A stretch of DNA of 16,967 bases. It comes from JAJYKN01 sp045403145. GTDB taxonomy: Bacteria > Nitrospirota > UBA9217. The notes beneath the pieces were generated by a model. The model searched no databases. It was not told the DNA's origin and saw nothing but the letters and a program-made list of their open reading frames with translations. This document shows, in pieces, positions 1 through 7,177 of the stretch. The stretch covers positions 1 through 16,967 of the forward strand of contig JAXIPA010000190.1 of assembly GCA_045403145.1 (NCBI GenBank). Reading direction: 5' to 3'. The number at the start of each line of letters is the position of its first letter. Within the stretch, counting starts at the first letter, position 1. A program made the translations under genes and the position numbers.

Positions 1-7
1 GCATTGC

Positions 8-517
8 ATGACTGATTTCTTAAAAGGCGATCTTGTTCGCCACGAGCGGTTCGGCATCGGCAGGGTTGAGGAGTCATCAGGAGGAGATTGCACCGCCTAT
101 TTTCCCAGGCTCGAAAAGAGCGCACTTGTCGTTGAAGACGAGCTGACGGTTCTGTCCGACGCCGAAACGACTGCCTATGATATGATGAAGCTTGCTGTAT
201 ACGAGGTAAACAGGGAGGAACTGCCCAAGGTCGAGCTCGGGGCCCGCTGGCAGGGCGGCGAGATGATTCTGAAACCCGGGGACGCGGGCCTTGCGTCCAA
301 GAACGTGCCGATAGAAATGTTCTTTCACAAGATCGTCATGGTCCGCGACCGCTTGCGGGTCATGGAGGCGCAGATCAACGGCCACAAGGCCCTTACCGAC
401 GCTGAAAAGGTCGAGCTGCAGCAGTACATTACACGGATCTACGGTTCGCTCACCACGTTCAATATCTTATTCAAGGACAAGAAGGACCACTTCGTCGGGC
501 AGAAGGGCGAGGCCTGA
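8..517 (+). CDS. Conserved hypothetical protein with CarD/DUF3553-like N-terminus
   Basis: A 169-residue soluble protein of unknown function. Residues 5-22 (LKGDLVRHERFGIGRVEE) have the look of the short beta-barrel 'not too far from the reference sequence' fold found in DUF3553, CarD and Mfd RNA-polymerase-interaction domains: a basic/hydrophobic start and a phrase of the form 'H..FG.G.V'. The remaining ~120 residues look mostly helical and are rich in charged residues, with no signal peptide, membrane segment or catalytic motif that I recognise. The start at 8 is the first ATG in the window. Only seven bases precede it, so the ribosome binding site and a possible upstream start cannot be judged. 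It converges on pgi with an 18-base gap and no clear terminator between them. Coding status is supported by the uninterrupted frame and by the weaker character of the overlapping antisense frame. A role in transcription is only a guess from the N-terminus. Confidence 0.75.
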   Translation: MTDFLKGDLVRHERFGIGRVEESSGGDCTAYFPRLEKSALVVEDELTVLSDAETTAYDMMKLAVYEVNREELPKVELGARWQGGEMILKPGDAGLASKNVPIEMFFHKIVMVRDRLRVMEAQINGHKALTDAEKVELQQYITRIYGSLTTFNILFKDKKDHFVGQKGEA

Positions 518-535
518 GACAGGCAACAGGGAGGG

Positions 536-2122
536 TCACGCCTCATAGGTGGATTCGAAATTATTCCTGCCCTGTTTTCTGAGCACCTTATGATCTCTGT
601 TGACGGCCGCGTGTTCGAGAATCTGGAAGATTGATTCAACGTTTTCATCAGCGCCGATTGCCTCGGCGACCGCTTCCGCCGTATAGGCGGTCCCCGCGTT
701 ACGCCTCAGGAACGCGAGTATGTCACCCTGCAGTTTGATGACCGCGCCGGCCATTTTCTTGCCTGCTTCGACCCCGGGCTGGTGGTAGGCGTTGATGTTC
801 ACGAGTGTTGCGTAGAACCCCACGGCCCGCTCGTAGAGCGCGATAAGCGCTCCGACTGATTGCGCATCGAGCTTCTCGACCGTAATCGTCATGGACTCCC
901 GCCCGTTCTCATAGAGGGCGTTCCTCGTGCCCTGCAGGAACGCATGCAGGTAGTCGCCGCTCGTCACCCCCGGATCGACCTCCAGGGACCCGGCAGCGTG
1001 GTCCTTGAGCACCGCAATGAAGGTAGCGAAAAAATTATTTACCCCGTCCCGAAGCTGCTGCACATAGGCATGCTGATCGGTTGCGCCTTTGTTGCCGTAG
1101 ACGGTAATGCCCTGGTTTACCGTATTGCCGCTCAAATCTTTCTCTTTGCCGAGGGACTCCATTACGAGCTGCTGAAGATATTTTGGGAAAAGCATCAGAC
1201 GGTCCTTATAGGGAAGGATTACCATGTCCTTGGAGCCCCGTCCGGCCGTGGCATGATGCCAACCAAGGGCAAGGCAAGCCGCGGGGTTTTGCTGCGTGTC
1301 TTTTTTTCTGCACACTTCATCGCAAAGCGCCGCCCCATTAAGAAAGCTTTGAATATCGATCCCCTGAAGCGCCATCGGAAGAAGCCCCACAGTAGAGGTT
1401 ATTGATGTTCTCCCACCTACCCAGTCCCACATTGTAAATCTGGCTATCCAGCCGTCTTTTTTTGCTAAATCGTCGAGCCTGCTCCCCACTCCTGTAACAG
1501 CCACTGCATGCCGTTCGAATGAGAGGCCGGCTTTCCGGTAGGCGGCTGCTACCTCGAGCATGCCGTTCCTGGTCTCTATGGTCCCTCCGCTTTTTGATAT
1601 AACGATCGTGAGGGTGTCAGCCAGGTTCTGACCGATCTCCGCAAGCACGCGCTCGATCCCGTCAGGGTCAGTATTATCAAGAAAGAACGGCTTCATCATG
1701 TCGGCGGGAGTTCCGAGAGCATCGGCTATGAACTGCGGACCCAGGGCCGAACCTCCGATTCCGATGCTGAGCATACGCGTGAATCGGGCGCGCTTCCGGG
1801 GATAGATCTTTCCCGCGTGAACGGTGAAGGCGAAATCCTTTACTGCCTGGAGCGTGTTCTCGATCTCCTGCCGGATCTCAGTGGACGGCGCGAGCTCCGG
1901 GGCCCGGAGCCAGTAATGACCGACCATCCGGTTCTCGTCGGGATTGGCAATCACGCCCGCTTCGAGCGCGTCCATGGCTGCGTAGGCCTTCTGCATCACG
2001 GGCTCCATGCGCTCGAAATACCCCGGAGCGAAGTTCATCCTGCTGACGTCGAGCGTCAGGCCGATGGAGGGGCATACGCAGAGATGTTTTTTATACCGAT
2101 CCCAGAGAGCTTTATTGTCCAT
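536..2122 (-). CDS. pgi: Glucose-6-phosphate isomerase with C-terminal helical extension
   Basis: Cytosolic enzyme interconverting glucose-6-phosphate and fructose-6-phosphate in glycolysis and gluconeogenesis. The 528-residue product carries the family signatures in order: GIGGSALGP near residue 121, the phosphate-binding SKSGGTIETRNG near 176, WVGGRTSITSTVGLLP near 233, the catalytic-glutamate segment MESLGKEKD near 322, the catalytic-histidine segment GATDQHAYVQQL near 346, and the late NINAYHQPGVEAGKK lysine segment near 446. From about residue 464 an extra ~50-residue segment resembles a small winged-helix unit (LQGDILAFLRR, then AEAVAEAIGADENVESIFQILEH). I recall a similar tail in cyanobacterial-type Pgi; its role is unknown to me. 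ATG at 2122 is preceded on this strand by GGCGGGA. An 81-residue gene lies 139 bases upstream on the same strand; the spacer holds a TATAAT at 2206-2201 (minus strand) without a convincing -35 box. Confidence 0.97.
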   Translation of the reverse strand: MDNKALWDRYKKHLCVCPSIGLTLDVSRMNFAPGYFERMEPVMQKAYAAMDALEAGVIANPDENRMVGHYWLRAPELAPSTEIRQEIENTLQAVKDFAFTVHAGKIYPRKRARFTRMLSIGIGGSALGPQFIADALGTPADMMKPFFLDNTDPDGIERVLAEIGQNLADTLTIVISKSGGTIETRNGMLEVAAAYRKAGLSFERHAVAVTGVGSRLDDLAKKDGWIARFTMWDWVGGRTSITSTVGLLPMALQGIDIQSFLNGAALCDEVCRKKDTQQNPAACLALGWHHATAGRGSKDMVILPYKDRLMLFPKYLQQLVMESLGKEKDLSGNTVNQGITVYGNKGATDQHAYVQQLRDGVNNFFATFIAVLKDHAAGSLEVDPGVTSGDYLHAFLQGTRNALYENGRESMTITVEKLDAQSVGALIALYERAVGFYATLVNINAYHQPGVEAGKKMAGAVIKLQGDILAFLRRNAGTAYTAEAVAEAIGADENVESIFQILEHAAVNRDHKVLRKQGRNNFESTYEA

Positions 2123-2261
2123 AATTTTCCCGCCAAAATAATGTGAGATTGTCCTTCTTTTTTATCCGAGCTCATTCGCGCAGATTCGCGGCCAAAAGCT
2201 ATTATATATACTTTATCGAGTCAGGTTTTAAAAAAGTAAAAAGCGTTCACCTCGCAAAACT

Positions 2262-2507
2262 TTATTCTTCTTTCCCGTACACCGCCCGTATCCTGCGGCC
2301 GAGCTCGCGGAGGGCGTCTGAAAATTTCATTCCCTGCTCCATGAGTTCGCGCACCACCTCGGCTTTGCTTAAATCCGTGATGACGTCATCGGTCCCGTCC
2401 ACAATCTCGCAGGCATTCTCGCCCTTGTCGAGCTGCTGCCTGATGCAGGACTCGAGTTGTTCGGCGGAATATTTTTCCGTAATTTTTTTTAAATCCTGGC
2501 TCTTCAT
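2262..2507 (-). CDS. Small hypothetical protein, 81 residues
   Basis: A short, highly charged, apparently all-helical soluble protein (begins MKSQDLKKITEKYSAEQLES) with a single Cys at 21 and another at 33; it has no membrane segment or known catalytic motif. Start chosen at ATG 2507 because AAGGA lies about seven bases upstream (minus strand). The longer frame reaching 2594 has no ribosome binding site, and its extra residues look non-coding. It lies 139 bases upstream of pgi in the same direction and is divergent from mnmE, the two start codons being 139 bases apart. Repeated phrases such as 'SAEQLESCIRQQLDKGENACEI' (split here by eye into two helices) and 'VVRELMEQGMKFSDALRELG' suggest a two- or three-helix bundle. 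I do not recognise the family; a small regulatory or adaptor protein is possible but unproven. Confidence 0.6.
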   Translation of the reverse strand: MKSQDLKKITEKYSAEQLESCIRQQLDKGENACEIVDGTDDVITDLSKAEVVRELMEQGMKFSDALRELGRRIRAVYGKEE

Positions 2508-2611
2508 GGTTGTCCTTGATGCAGTTATTTTATCATAAAACCCGCGGCGTAAGAAAAAAGAGTCTGTGCCCGGTCCTATTGACCCGGAAAGCACTCCCGC
2601 CCAAAAAGAGC

Positions 2612-2649
2612 TTCATCGCTCTCCTTCATTATGGTATTATACGCCCATG
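2612..2649 (+). promoter_or_regulatory. Probable extended -10 promoter giving a leaderless mnmE transcript
   Basis: TGGTATTAT at 2632-2640 is an extended -10 element (TG at 2632-2633, TATTAT at 2635-2640). A weak -35 (TTCATC, 2612-2617) lies 17 bases upstream. The expected transcription start, about seven bases after the -10 box, falls on or next to the A of the mnmE ATG at 2647. No Shine-Dalgarno sequence precedes that ATG, which fits a leaderless message. Promoter calls from sequence alone are uncertain. Confidence 0.45.
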
Positions 2650-4017
2650 CATGAAGAGGACACGATATGCGCCGTATCCACCTCGCCCGGAGCGAGCGGG
2701 ATCGGCATCATCCGCATCAGCGGCAGGGAAGCGATCGCGGTTTCAGCGAAGCTGTTTCGTCCGCGCAAGGAAAAACGGCTCGATGAAATGACATCTCATA
2801 CCCTGCACTACGGCCATATTATCGATCCGGGGACCGGCGAGACGGTTGATGAGGCGCTCGTGAGCCTGATGCGCGCGCCCGCCACCTATACGCGGGAGGA
2901 CATTGTAGAGATCAACTGCCACGGCGGCGTGATGCCGCTTCAGCGCACCATGACGGCCCTCATTGCCGCCGGCGCGCGCCAGGCCGAACCCGGTGAATTC
3001 ACGCGGCGCGCTTTTCTGAACGGCAGGATCGACCTTGCCCAGGCCGAGGCCGTGATGGACATCATCCACGCCAGGACCGAGCTCAGCCACCGTGCGGCTA
3101 ACGAACAGCTCCAGGGGGGGCTTTCTTCTGAAATCAGCGCGCTCCGCGACAGGCTGGTATCGCTCATTGCCTCCGTCGAGGCGGGGATCGACTTCCCGGA
3201 AGAGGACATCGAGACCGACTCCGGGCAGCCTCTCGCTGACGAAATTACCCGCCTCCTTTCCGGCGTTGACAACGTGCTCGCAAGCTGCGCCTGCGGGAGG
3301 ATTCTGCGGGACGGGTTTGCCACGGCCATCGTGGGCAGGCCGAACGTGGGCAAATCTTCTCTCTTGAACGCCCTTCTCAAGCAGGACCGCGCCATTGTGA
3401 CCGAGGTCCCGGGCACCACCCGCGACGTGCTTGAGGAATATCTGAACATCGACGGCGTTCCCCTCAGGATACTGGACACAGCGGGCATCAGGCATTCTCA
3501 TGATGTTATCGAGCAGGAAGGCGTTCGCCGGAGCCTTGCAGCCATCGGGTCGGCGAACCTTGTGCTCGTCGTGCTGGACGGCTCGCTGCCTCTGACGCCT
3601 GATGACCGCAGGGTGCTCGACGAGGTTAAGGACCGGCATGCGATCGCGATCATCAATAAATCGGACCTTCCGCGCCGACTCGAAATGATAGAACGGCCGG
3701 CGGTCCAGGTTTCCTTGTCGTGCCTCACCAACGCGGGACTGAATGATTTCAGGCGGGCCTTGTCGGATACGATAAGGAAGGGAACAATGGGACCGCGGGA
3801 GCATGCCTGGGCGGTGAATCAGCGGCACAAGACCGCGCTTGAACAGGCAAAGGGGGGCCTCGAAAAGGCGCTGGCGTCGGTCCGGGACGGCCTTTCTCCG
3901 GAATTCATCGCACTTGACCTGCGCGACGCCCTGGACGGCCTCGGCCTCATCATCGGCGCGACGTACACGGAAGATATCCTCGAGCGGATATTCAATGATT
4001 TCTGCATAGGGAAGTAA
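2647..4017 (+). CDS. mnmE: tRNA uridine-5-carboxymethylaminomethyl modification GTPase MnmE
   Basis: GTPase that works with MnmG to install the aminomethyl or carboxymethylaminomethyl group at C5 of wobble uridine 34 in certain tRNAs. The 456-residue product has the N-terminal tetrahydrofolate-binding and dimerisation domain (to ~120, with the conserved GEFTRRAFLNGRIDLAQAEA at 116-135), a helical domain, and an embedded G domain: P-loop GRPNVGKSS at 230-238, TTRD at 257-260, DTAG at 277-280 and NKSD at 337-340. It ends in FCIGK, whose Cys is the family's near-terminal cysteine. ATG 2647 gives the family length, and MHEEDTICAVSTSPG aligns with the usual MnmE N-terminus; the GTG start at 2566 would add 27 unsupported residues. 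No Shine-Dalgarno precedes 2647. mnmG follows after a 440-base repeat-rich spacer. Confidence 0.98.
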   Translation: MHEEDTICAVSTSPGASGIGIIRISGREAIAVSAKLFRPRKEKRLDEMTSHTLHYGHIIDPGTGETVDEALVSLMRAPATYTREDIVEINCHGGVMPLQRTMTALIAAGARQAEPGEFTRRAFLNGRIDLAQAEAVMDIIHARTELSHRAANEQLQGGLSSEISALRDRLVSLIASVEAGIDFPEEDIETDSGQPLADEITRLLSGVDNVLASCACGRILRDGFATAIVGRPNVGKSSLLNALLKQDRAIVTEVPGTTRDVLEEYLNIDGVPLRILDTAGIRHSHDVIEQEGVRRSLAAIGSANLVLVVLDGSLPLTPDDRRVLDEVKDRHAIAIINKSDLPRRLEMIERPAVQVSLSCLTNAGLNDFRRALSDTIRKGTMGPREHAWAVNQRHKTALEQAKGGLEKALASVRDGLSPEFIALDLRDALDGLGLIIGATYTEDILERIFNDFCIGK

Positions 4018-4061
4018 TTATATTAATACGAATATATCCTTCGTGACTTCGTGGTGGTTCT

Positions 4062-4105
4062 TTACTAATGAATCGAATTCTTCTCAAACTGGCAAGAAAA
4101 TTTTC
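4062..4105 (+). repeat. Partial first copy of the element-A left end
   Basis: This stretch (begins TTACTAATGAATCGAATTC) is an imperfect direct repeat of 4148-4190 (begins TAACTAAAGAATCAGATTC). Both continue through TTCTCAAA, then C/CGGCAAGAA, then ATTTT. It seems to be a decayed tandem copy of the left end of the composite element at 4147-4325. The preceding part of the spacer (4018-4061) contains a CTTCGTGACTTCGTGGTGG tract typical of dispersed spacer repeats and no gene. Confidence 0.6.
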
Positions 4106-4146
4106 GCGCAAAGCCGCAATGGCCCAAATAATGAATCGGCCACTTA

Positions 4147-4325
4147 GTAACTAAAGAATCAGATTCTTCTCAAAACGGCAAGAATATTTTGCCACAGAGG
4201 GCACAGAGAGCACAGAGAAAAGCTTTTTAAATCTGGTTTTAAATTCTATTTTCTTTTTATTACCCTCTGTGTTCTCTGTGATCTCTGTGGCTAAAAGCTT
4301 TTCCGGCTTGTCCGGGTTAGGGAAT
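4147..4325 (+). repeat. Composite spacer element, copy A, containing a CACAGAG hairpin
   Basis: A ~179-bp element matching, as its reverse complement, 8394-8565. The left end (GTAACTAAAGAATCA) and right end (29 bases from 4297, starting GCTTTTCCGGCTT) are nearly identical between copies; the right end differs at one base by my comparison. Its core, 4191-4291, is a long imperfect inverted repeat: left arm GCCACAGAGGGCACAGAGAG from 4191, right arm CTCTGTGATCTCTGTGGC ending at 4291, with a ~45-base AT-rich loop. There is no open frame of note and no transposase. It occupies the mnmE-mnmG spacer and could fold in RNA as a terminator-like or processing structure, though it has no U-tract. Confidence 0.8.
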
Positions 4326-4457
4326 CACGCAAAGGAAATCTTAAGCCTTGGTTTAAAACCAATGATTTGGCCTTTCTTTGCAGGCTTGGCACCTTAGCGC
4401 GAGGCGTCTTTTGGCTTCTGACTTTTAGTTCCGGCTTTCCGGGTTAGGATCAATCAA
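4326..4457 (+). other. Remainder of the mnmE-mnmG spacer: palindrome and repeat-derived leader
   Basis: No gene is seen. It holds a 15-base palindrome TTGGTTTAAAACCAA at 4348-4362 and a GGCACCTTAGCGCGAGGCG tract (4388-4406) of a type common in dispersed spacer repeats. It also holds a second, shortened copy of the element-A tail at 4429-4450 (TTCCGGCTTTCCGGGTTAGG). The last copy supplies AGGA at 4446-4449, the best Shine-Dalgarno candidate for mnmG, eight bases before its ATG. Confidence 0.6.
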
Positions 4458-6335
4458 ATGTCTTTTTCAAAAAAATACGACATCATCGTGATCGGCGCGG
4501 GGCACGCGGGCTGCGAGGCCGCGCTTGCCTCCGCCCGCATGGGCTGCGACACGCTCATGCTCACCATGAACCTGGACAGCATCGCGCTCATGTCCTGCAA
4601 CCCGGCCATCGGCGGTTTGGCAAAAGGCCATATCGTGAAGGAGATCGACGCCCTGGGCGGGGAGATGGCGAAGATCATCGACAGGACCGGCATCCAGTTC
4701 CGGGTACTCAACCGGAGCAAAGGCCCTGCTGTCCGCGGCACGCGCGCGCAGGCGGACAAGCAGCGATATCGCATGGCCATGAAAGAGTCGCTGGAGAAGC
4801 AGGACGGCCTCGATGTGAAGCAGGGGCTTGTTGAGAAGATCCTTGTTGAGGACAACCGGATCATCGGCGTGGAGACGAACATCGGCGTTCAGTATGCATC
4901 AAAAACGGTGATCGTAACGACCGGCACGTTTTTGAAAGGCCTCATCCATATCGGTCTCGTTCATTATCCATCAGGCAGGGCAGGGGAGTTCCCTTCCGTC
5001 GGCCTGTCGGACAACCTGCGCGAACTGGGGTTCGAACTCGGCAGGCTCAAGACCGGCACACCCGCCCGGTTGAACGGCAGAACCATTGACTTTAGTAAAA
5101 TGAAGATACAGCCAGGAGACGATCCGCCGCCTTTCTTTTCATTTACAGAAAACGAACATCCTCTCCCACAATTGCCTTGCTTTTTGACTTATACGAACAA
5201 GTTTACCCATGAAATTATCCGAAATAACCTATGTCATTCCCCACTTTACGCTGGTGTGATCAAGGGAGTCGGTCCGCGGTATTGTCCCTCCATAGAAGAT
5301 AAAGTAATGAGGTTTTCAGACAGGGAGCGGCATCAGGTGTTTCTGGAACCGGAGGGTCTGGATACTGAAGAGTTTTATGCCAATGGCGTGTCCACGAGCC
5401 TGCCCTACGATGTGCAGGCCGCGCTTTACCGGACAATCCCCGGGCTCGAGGACGTCGAAATCATGAGGCCGGCATACGCCATTGAGTATGATTTCGCGCC
5501 GCCCACCCAGATCCGGCACTCGCTCGAAACAAAAAAAATCTCAGGTCTCTATTTCGCCGGCCAGATCAACGGGACGTCAGGTTATGAAGAGGCAGCAGCC
5601 CAAGGCTTGATGGCGGGAATCAACGCCGCGCTCAAGGTACGGAAGCGGGAACCGCTTGTCCTCTCCCGCGCCGAGGCGTATATCGGCGTCTTGATAGACG
5701 ACCTCGTGACCCTCGGAACAAGCGAACCCTACCGTATGTTCACTTCCCGCGCCGAATACCGGCTCATCCTGCGCGAAGACAACGCGGACATGAGGCTTCG
5801 TGAGAAGGGGCATGAAATCGGACTCGTATCGGAAGAAGTGTATAAGAAGTTCCTCGACAAAAAAGAAAGCATAGAGCACGAAGCGACTCGTCTTAGAAAG
5901 ACCTGGGTCAAATCTGAATCTGTGGTTAATGATGTCCTTATTAATACAAATTCTTCTGTCCTTGTGGGAGAAGCATCATTGGATCAGCTCTTGAAAAGAC
6001 CGGAAGTGGGATACTCTGATATTTTAAGAATCAGCCCTCCTTCCACAACTCTTGAGAGATCCGCTGCCGAACAGGTAGAGATCCAGGTAAAGTATGAAGG
6101 CTATATCCAGCGCCAGCTCCTGCAGGTGGAGCGGTTCGCATCTCTTGAACAGAAAAGTCTCCCCTCTGATATGGACTACGACGCGATCACCGGCCTCGGC
6201 AGCGAGGTCAAACAAAAGCTCAAAGAGGTGAGGCCTGTATCCTTCGGTCAGGCGTCGCGGATCTCGGGTGTGACTCCGGCGGCGATCTCGCTCCTCATGG
6301 TGGCACTGGAGAAAAGGAAGAGGGGACGGGTTTAG
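4458..6335 (+). CDS. mnmG: tRNA uridine-5-carboxymethylaminomethyl modification enzyme MnmG
   Basis: FAD-dependent partner of MnmE in wobble-uridine modification; also called GidA. The 625-residue length is typical. Visible features are the Rossmann FAD-binding GAGHAG at 13-18, followed by a long conserved N-terminal region (SCNPAIGGLAKGHIVKEIDA, LNRSKGPAVRGTRAQADK). Further on come TTGTFLKGLIHIG, TGTPARLNGRTID, the Cys-containing NLCHSPLYAGVIKG and GVGPRYCPSIEDKV segments, QINGTSGYEEAAAQGL, and the C-terminal helical tail (ISGVTPAAISLLMVALEKR) that contacts MnmE and tRNA. ATG 4458 has AGGA eight bases upstream. Two internal stretches, about 5090-5310 and 5870-6060, are visibly AT-richer than the rest of the gene while the protein stays conserved. 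rsmG follows after 71 bases containing an ATCCGCA-type repeat. Confidence 0.98.
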   Translation: MSFSKKYDIIVIGAGHAGCEAALASARMGCDTLMLTMNLDSIALMSCNPAIGGLAKGHIVKEIDALGGEMAKIIDRTGIQFRVLNRSKGPAVRGTRAQADKQRYRMAMKESLEKQDGLDVKQGLVEKILVEDNRIIGVETNIGVQYASKTVIVTTGTFLKGLIHIGLVHYPSGRAGEFPSVGLSDNLRELGFELGRLKTGTPARLNGRTIDFSKMKIQPGDDPPPFFSFTENEHPLPQLPCFLTYTNKFTHEIIRNNLCHSPLYAGVIKGVGPRYCPSIEDKVMRFSDRERHQVFLEPEGLDTEEFYANGVSTSLPYDVQAALYRTIPGLEDVEIMRPAYAIEYDFAPPTQIRHSLETKKISGLYFAGQINGTSGYEEAAAQGLMAGINAALKVRKREPLVLSRAEAYIGVLIDDLVTLGTSEPYRMFTSRAEYRLILREDNADMRLREKGHEIGLVSEEVYKKFLDKKESIEHEATRLRKTWVKSESVVNDVLINTNSSVLVGEASLDQLLKRPEVGYSDILRISPPSTTLERSAAEQVEIQVKYEGYIQRQLLQVERFASLEQKSLPSDMDYDAITGLGSEVKQKLKEVRPVSFGQASRISGVTPAAISLLMVALEKRKRGRV

Positions 6336-6367
6336 CAATTGCGGATTGTGGATTTCGGATTGCGGAA
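6336..6367 (-). repeat. ATCCGCA-type repeat after mnmG
   Basis: Begins immediately after the mnmG stop codon. Read on the minus strand it is a run of CAATCC/GAAATCC/GCAATTG-like units, the same sequence family found in frame inside purL at 14069-14102 and 16780-16809. On the plus strand it shows GCGGATTGTGGATTTCGGAT from 6341. It lies in the short mnmG-rsmG spacer and has no coding capacity of its own. Confidence 0.75.
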
Positions 6368-6406
6368 TGAACGCAGGTCAGCCTGGCGCGCATGGGAGCT
6401 TGTTTC

Positions 6407-7069
6407 ATGAATCCTCGGGAATTATTAATTTCCGGCGCCCGGGACCTCGGCATCGATCTTTCAGCCGGGCAGGTTGATTCTGTTTTTGTCTATCTGACCG
6501 AACTCAAGAAATGGAACCGCAAAATCAACCTCACGGCCATCAGGGAAGAGCGGGACATCATCATCAAACATATGCTTGATTCGCTCTCCCATATCAGGGG
6601 ATTCAATCCGGCGCCCGGGTTGAAACTTCTGGACATGGGGTCCGGAGCGGGCTTTCCCGCGCTTCCAATCAAGATCGTAAGGCCGGAAATATCTATCACG
6701 CTGGTGGAGTCTGTTAAGAAAAAGGCCTCTTTCCTGAGGCATATCGTAAGGACGCTTAAAATGACCGGGGTTGAAGTCATCGATAAAAGGACTGATGAGC
6801 TCCCCCTGTCGTTTCATGCCACCTGTGACGTGGTGACCGCCCGTGCTTTTGCGGACATGAACGTGGCGCTTTCTGCGGGTACGCCTTTTCTGAAACCCGG
6901 CGGGCTCATGGTCCTGAGCCGGGGATCGGAAGAGACGATCAGCGGCCGCGACACGGAAAAGGCCGGCGTCTCACTGGAAAAAAGAATAGAGTTGACGCTT
7001 CCGCATTCGGATTACAAGCGGGCGATATGGGTTTTTCAGAAAACAGGGCAAAGATTGATGAACTCGTAA
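6407..7069 (+). CDS. rsmG: 16S rRNA 7-methylguanosine methyltransferase RsmG
   Basis: SAM-dependent methyltransferase that makes m7G at position 527 (E. coli numbering) of 16S rRNA; formerly GidB. The 220-residue product shows the family phrase KKWNRKINLTAI (34-45), the SAM-binding loop LLDMGSGAGFPALPIKI (74-90), the acidic strand end LVESVKKKASFLR (99-111) and VVTARAFADM (142-151). Start chosen at ATG 6407, with GGGAG at 6394-6398 eight bases before it. The ATG at 6392 in the same frame would overlap that ribosome binding site and add MGACF. It is the usual third gene of the mnmE-mnmG-rsmG group. Downstream lies a 72-bp inverted repeat rather than the usual parA. Confidence 0.96.
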   Translation: MNPRELLISGARDLGIDLSAGQVDSVFVYLTELKKWNRKINLTAIREERDIIIKHMLDSLSHIRGFNPAPGLKLLDMGSGAGFPALPIKIVRPEISITLVESVKKKASFLRHIVRTLKMTGVEVIDKRTDELPLSFHATCDVVTARAFADMNVALSAGTPFLKPGGLMVLSRGSEETISGRDTEKAGVSLEKRIELTLPHSDYKRAIWVFQKTGQRLMNS

Positions 7070-7093
7070 AAAGTCGGGAATAGCCTCTACGGT

Positions 7094-7165
7094 GTCATTC
7101 CGGCTTGTCCGGAATCCTTTTTTCCGCGTGTTATACAGCACTACGATACGACAAGCGGGAATGAC
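7094..7165 (+). repeat. Short inverted-repeat element between rsmG and the kinase gene
   Basis: Arms GTCATTCCGGCTTGTC (7094-7109) and GACAAGCGGGAATGAC (7150-7165) are complementary with a single mismatch and are separated by 40 bases. The GTCATTCC...GGAATGAC form is a common type of dispersed palindromic spacer element. A run of six T (7169-7174, after GAC) follows the right arm, so it may double as a weak terminator for rsmG, though the loop is long for that. Confidence 0.7.
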
Positions 7166-7177
7166 GACTTTTTTCAA

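Noticed and set aside
2606..2626. Minus-strand hairpin AGAGC-GATGAA-GCTCT followed by T residues, as a terminator
   Set aside because: The stem is only five base pairs and no gene upstream on that strand needs a terminator; it overlaps the mnmE promoter region.
2743..3828. 361-codon minus-strand open frame opposite mnmE
   Set aside because: Antisense shadow of a GC-rich conserved gene; no plausible ribosome binding site or motifs.
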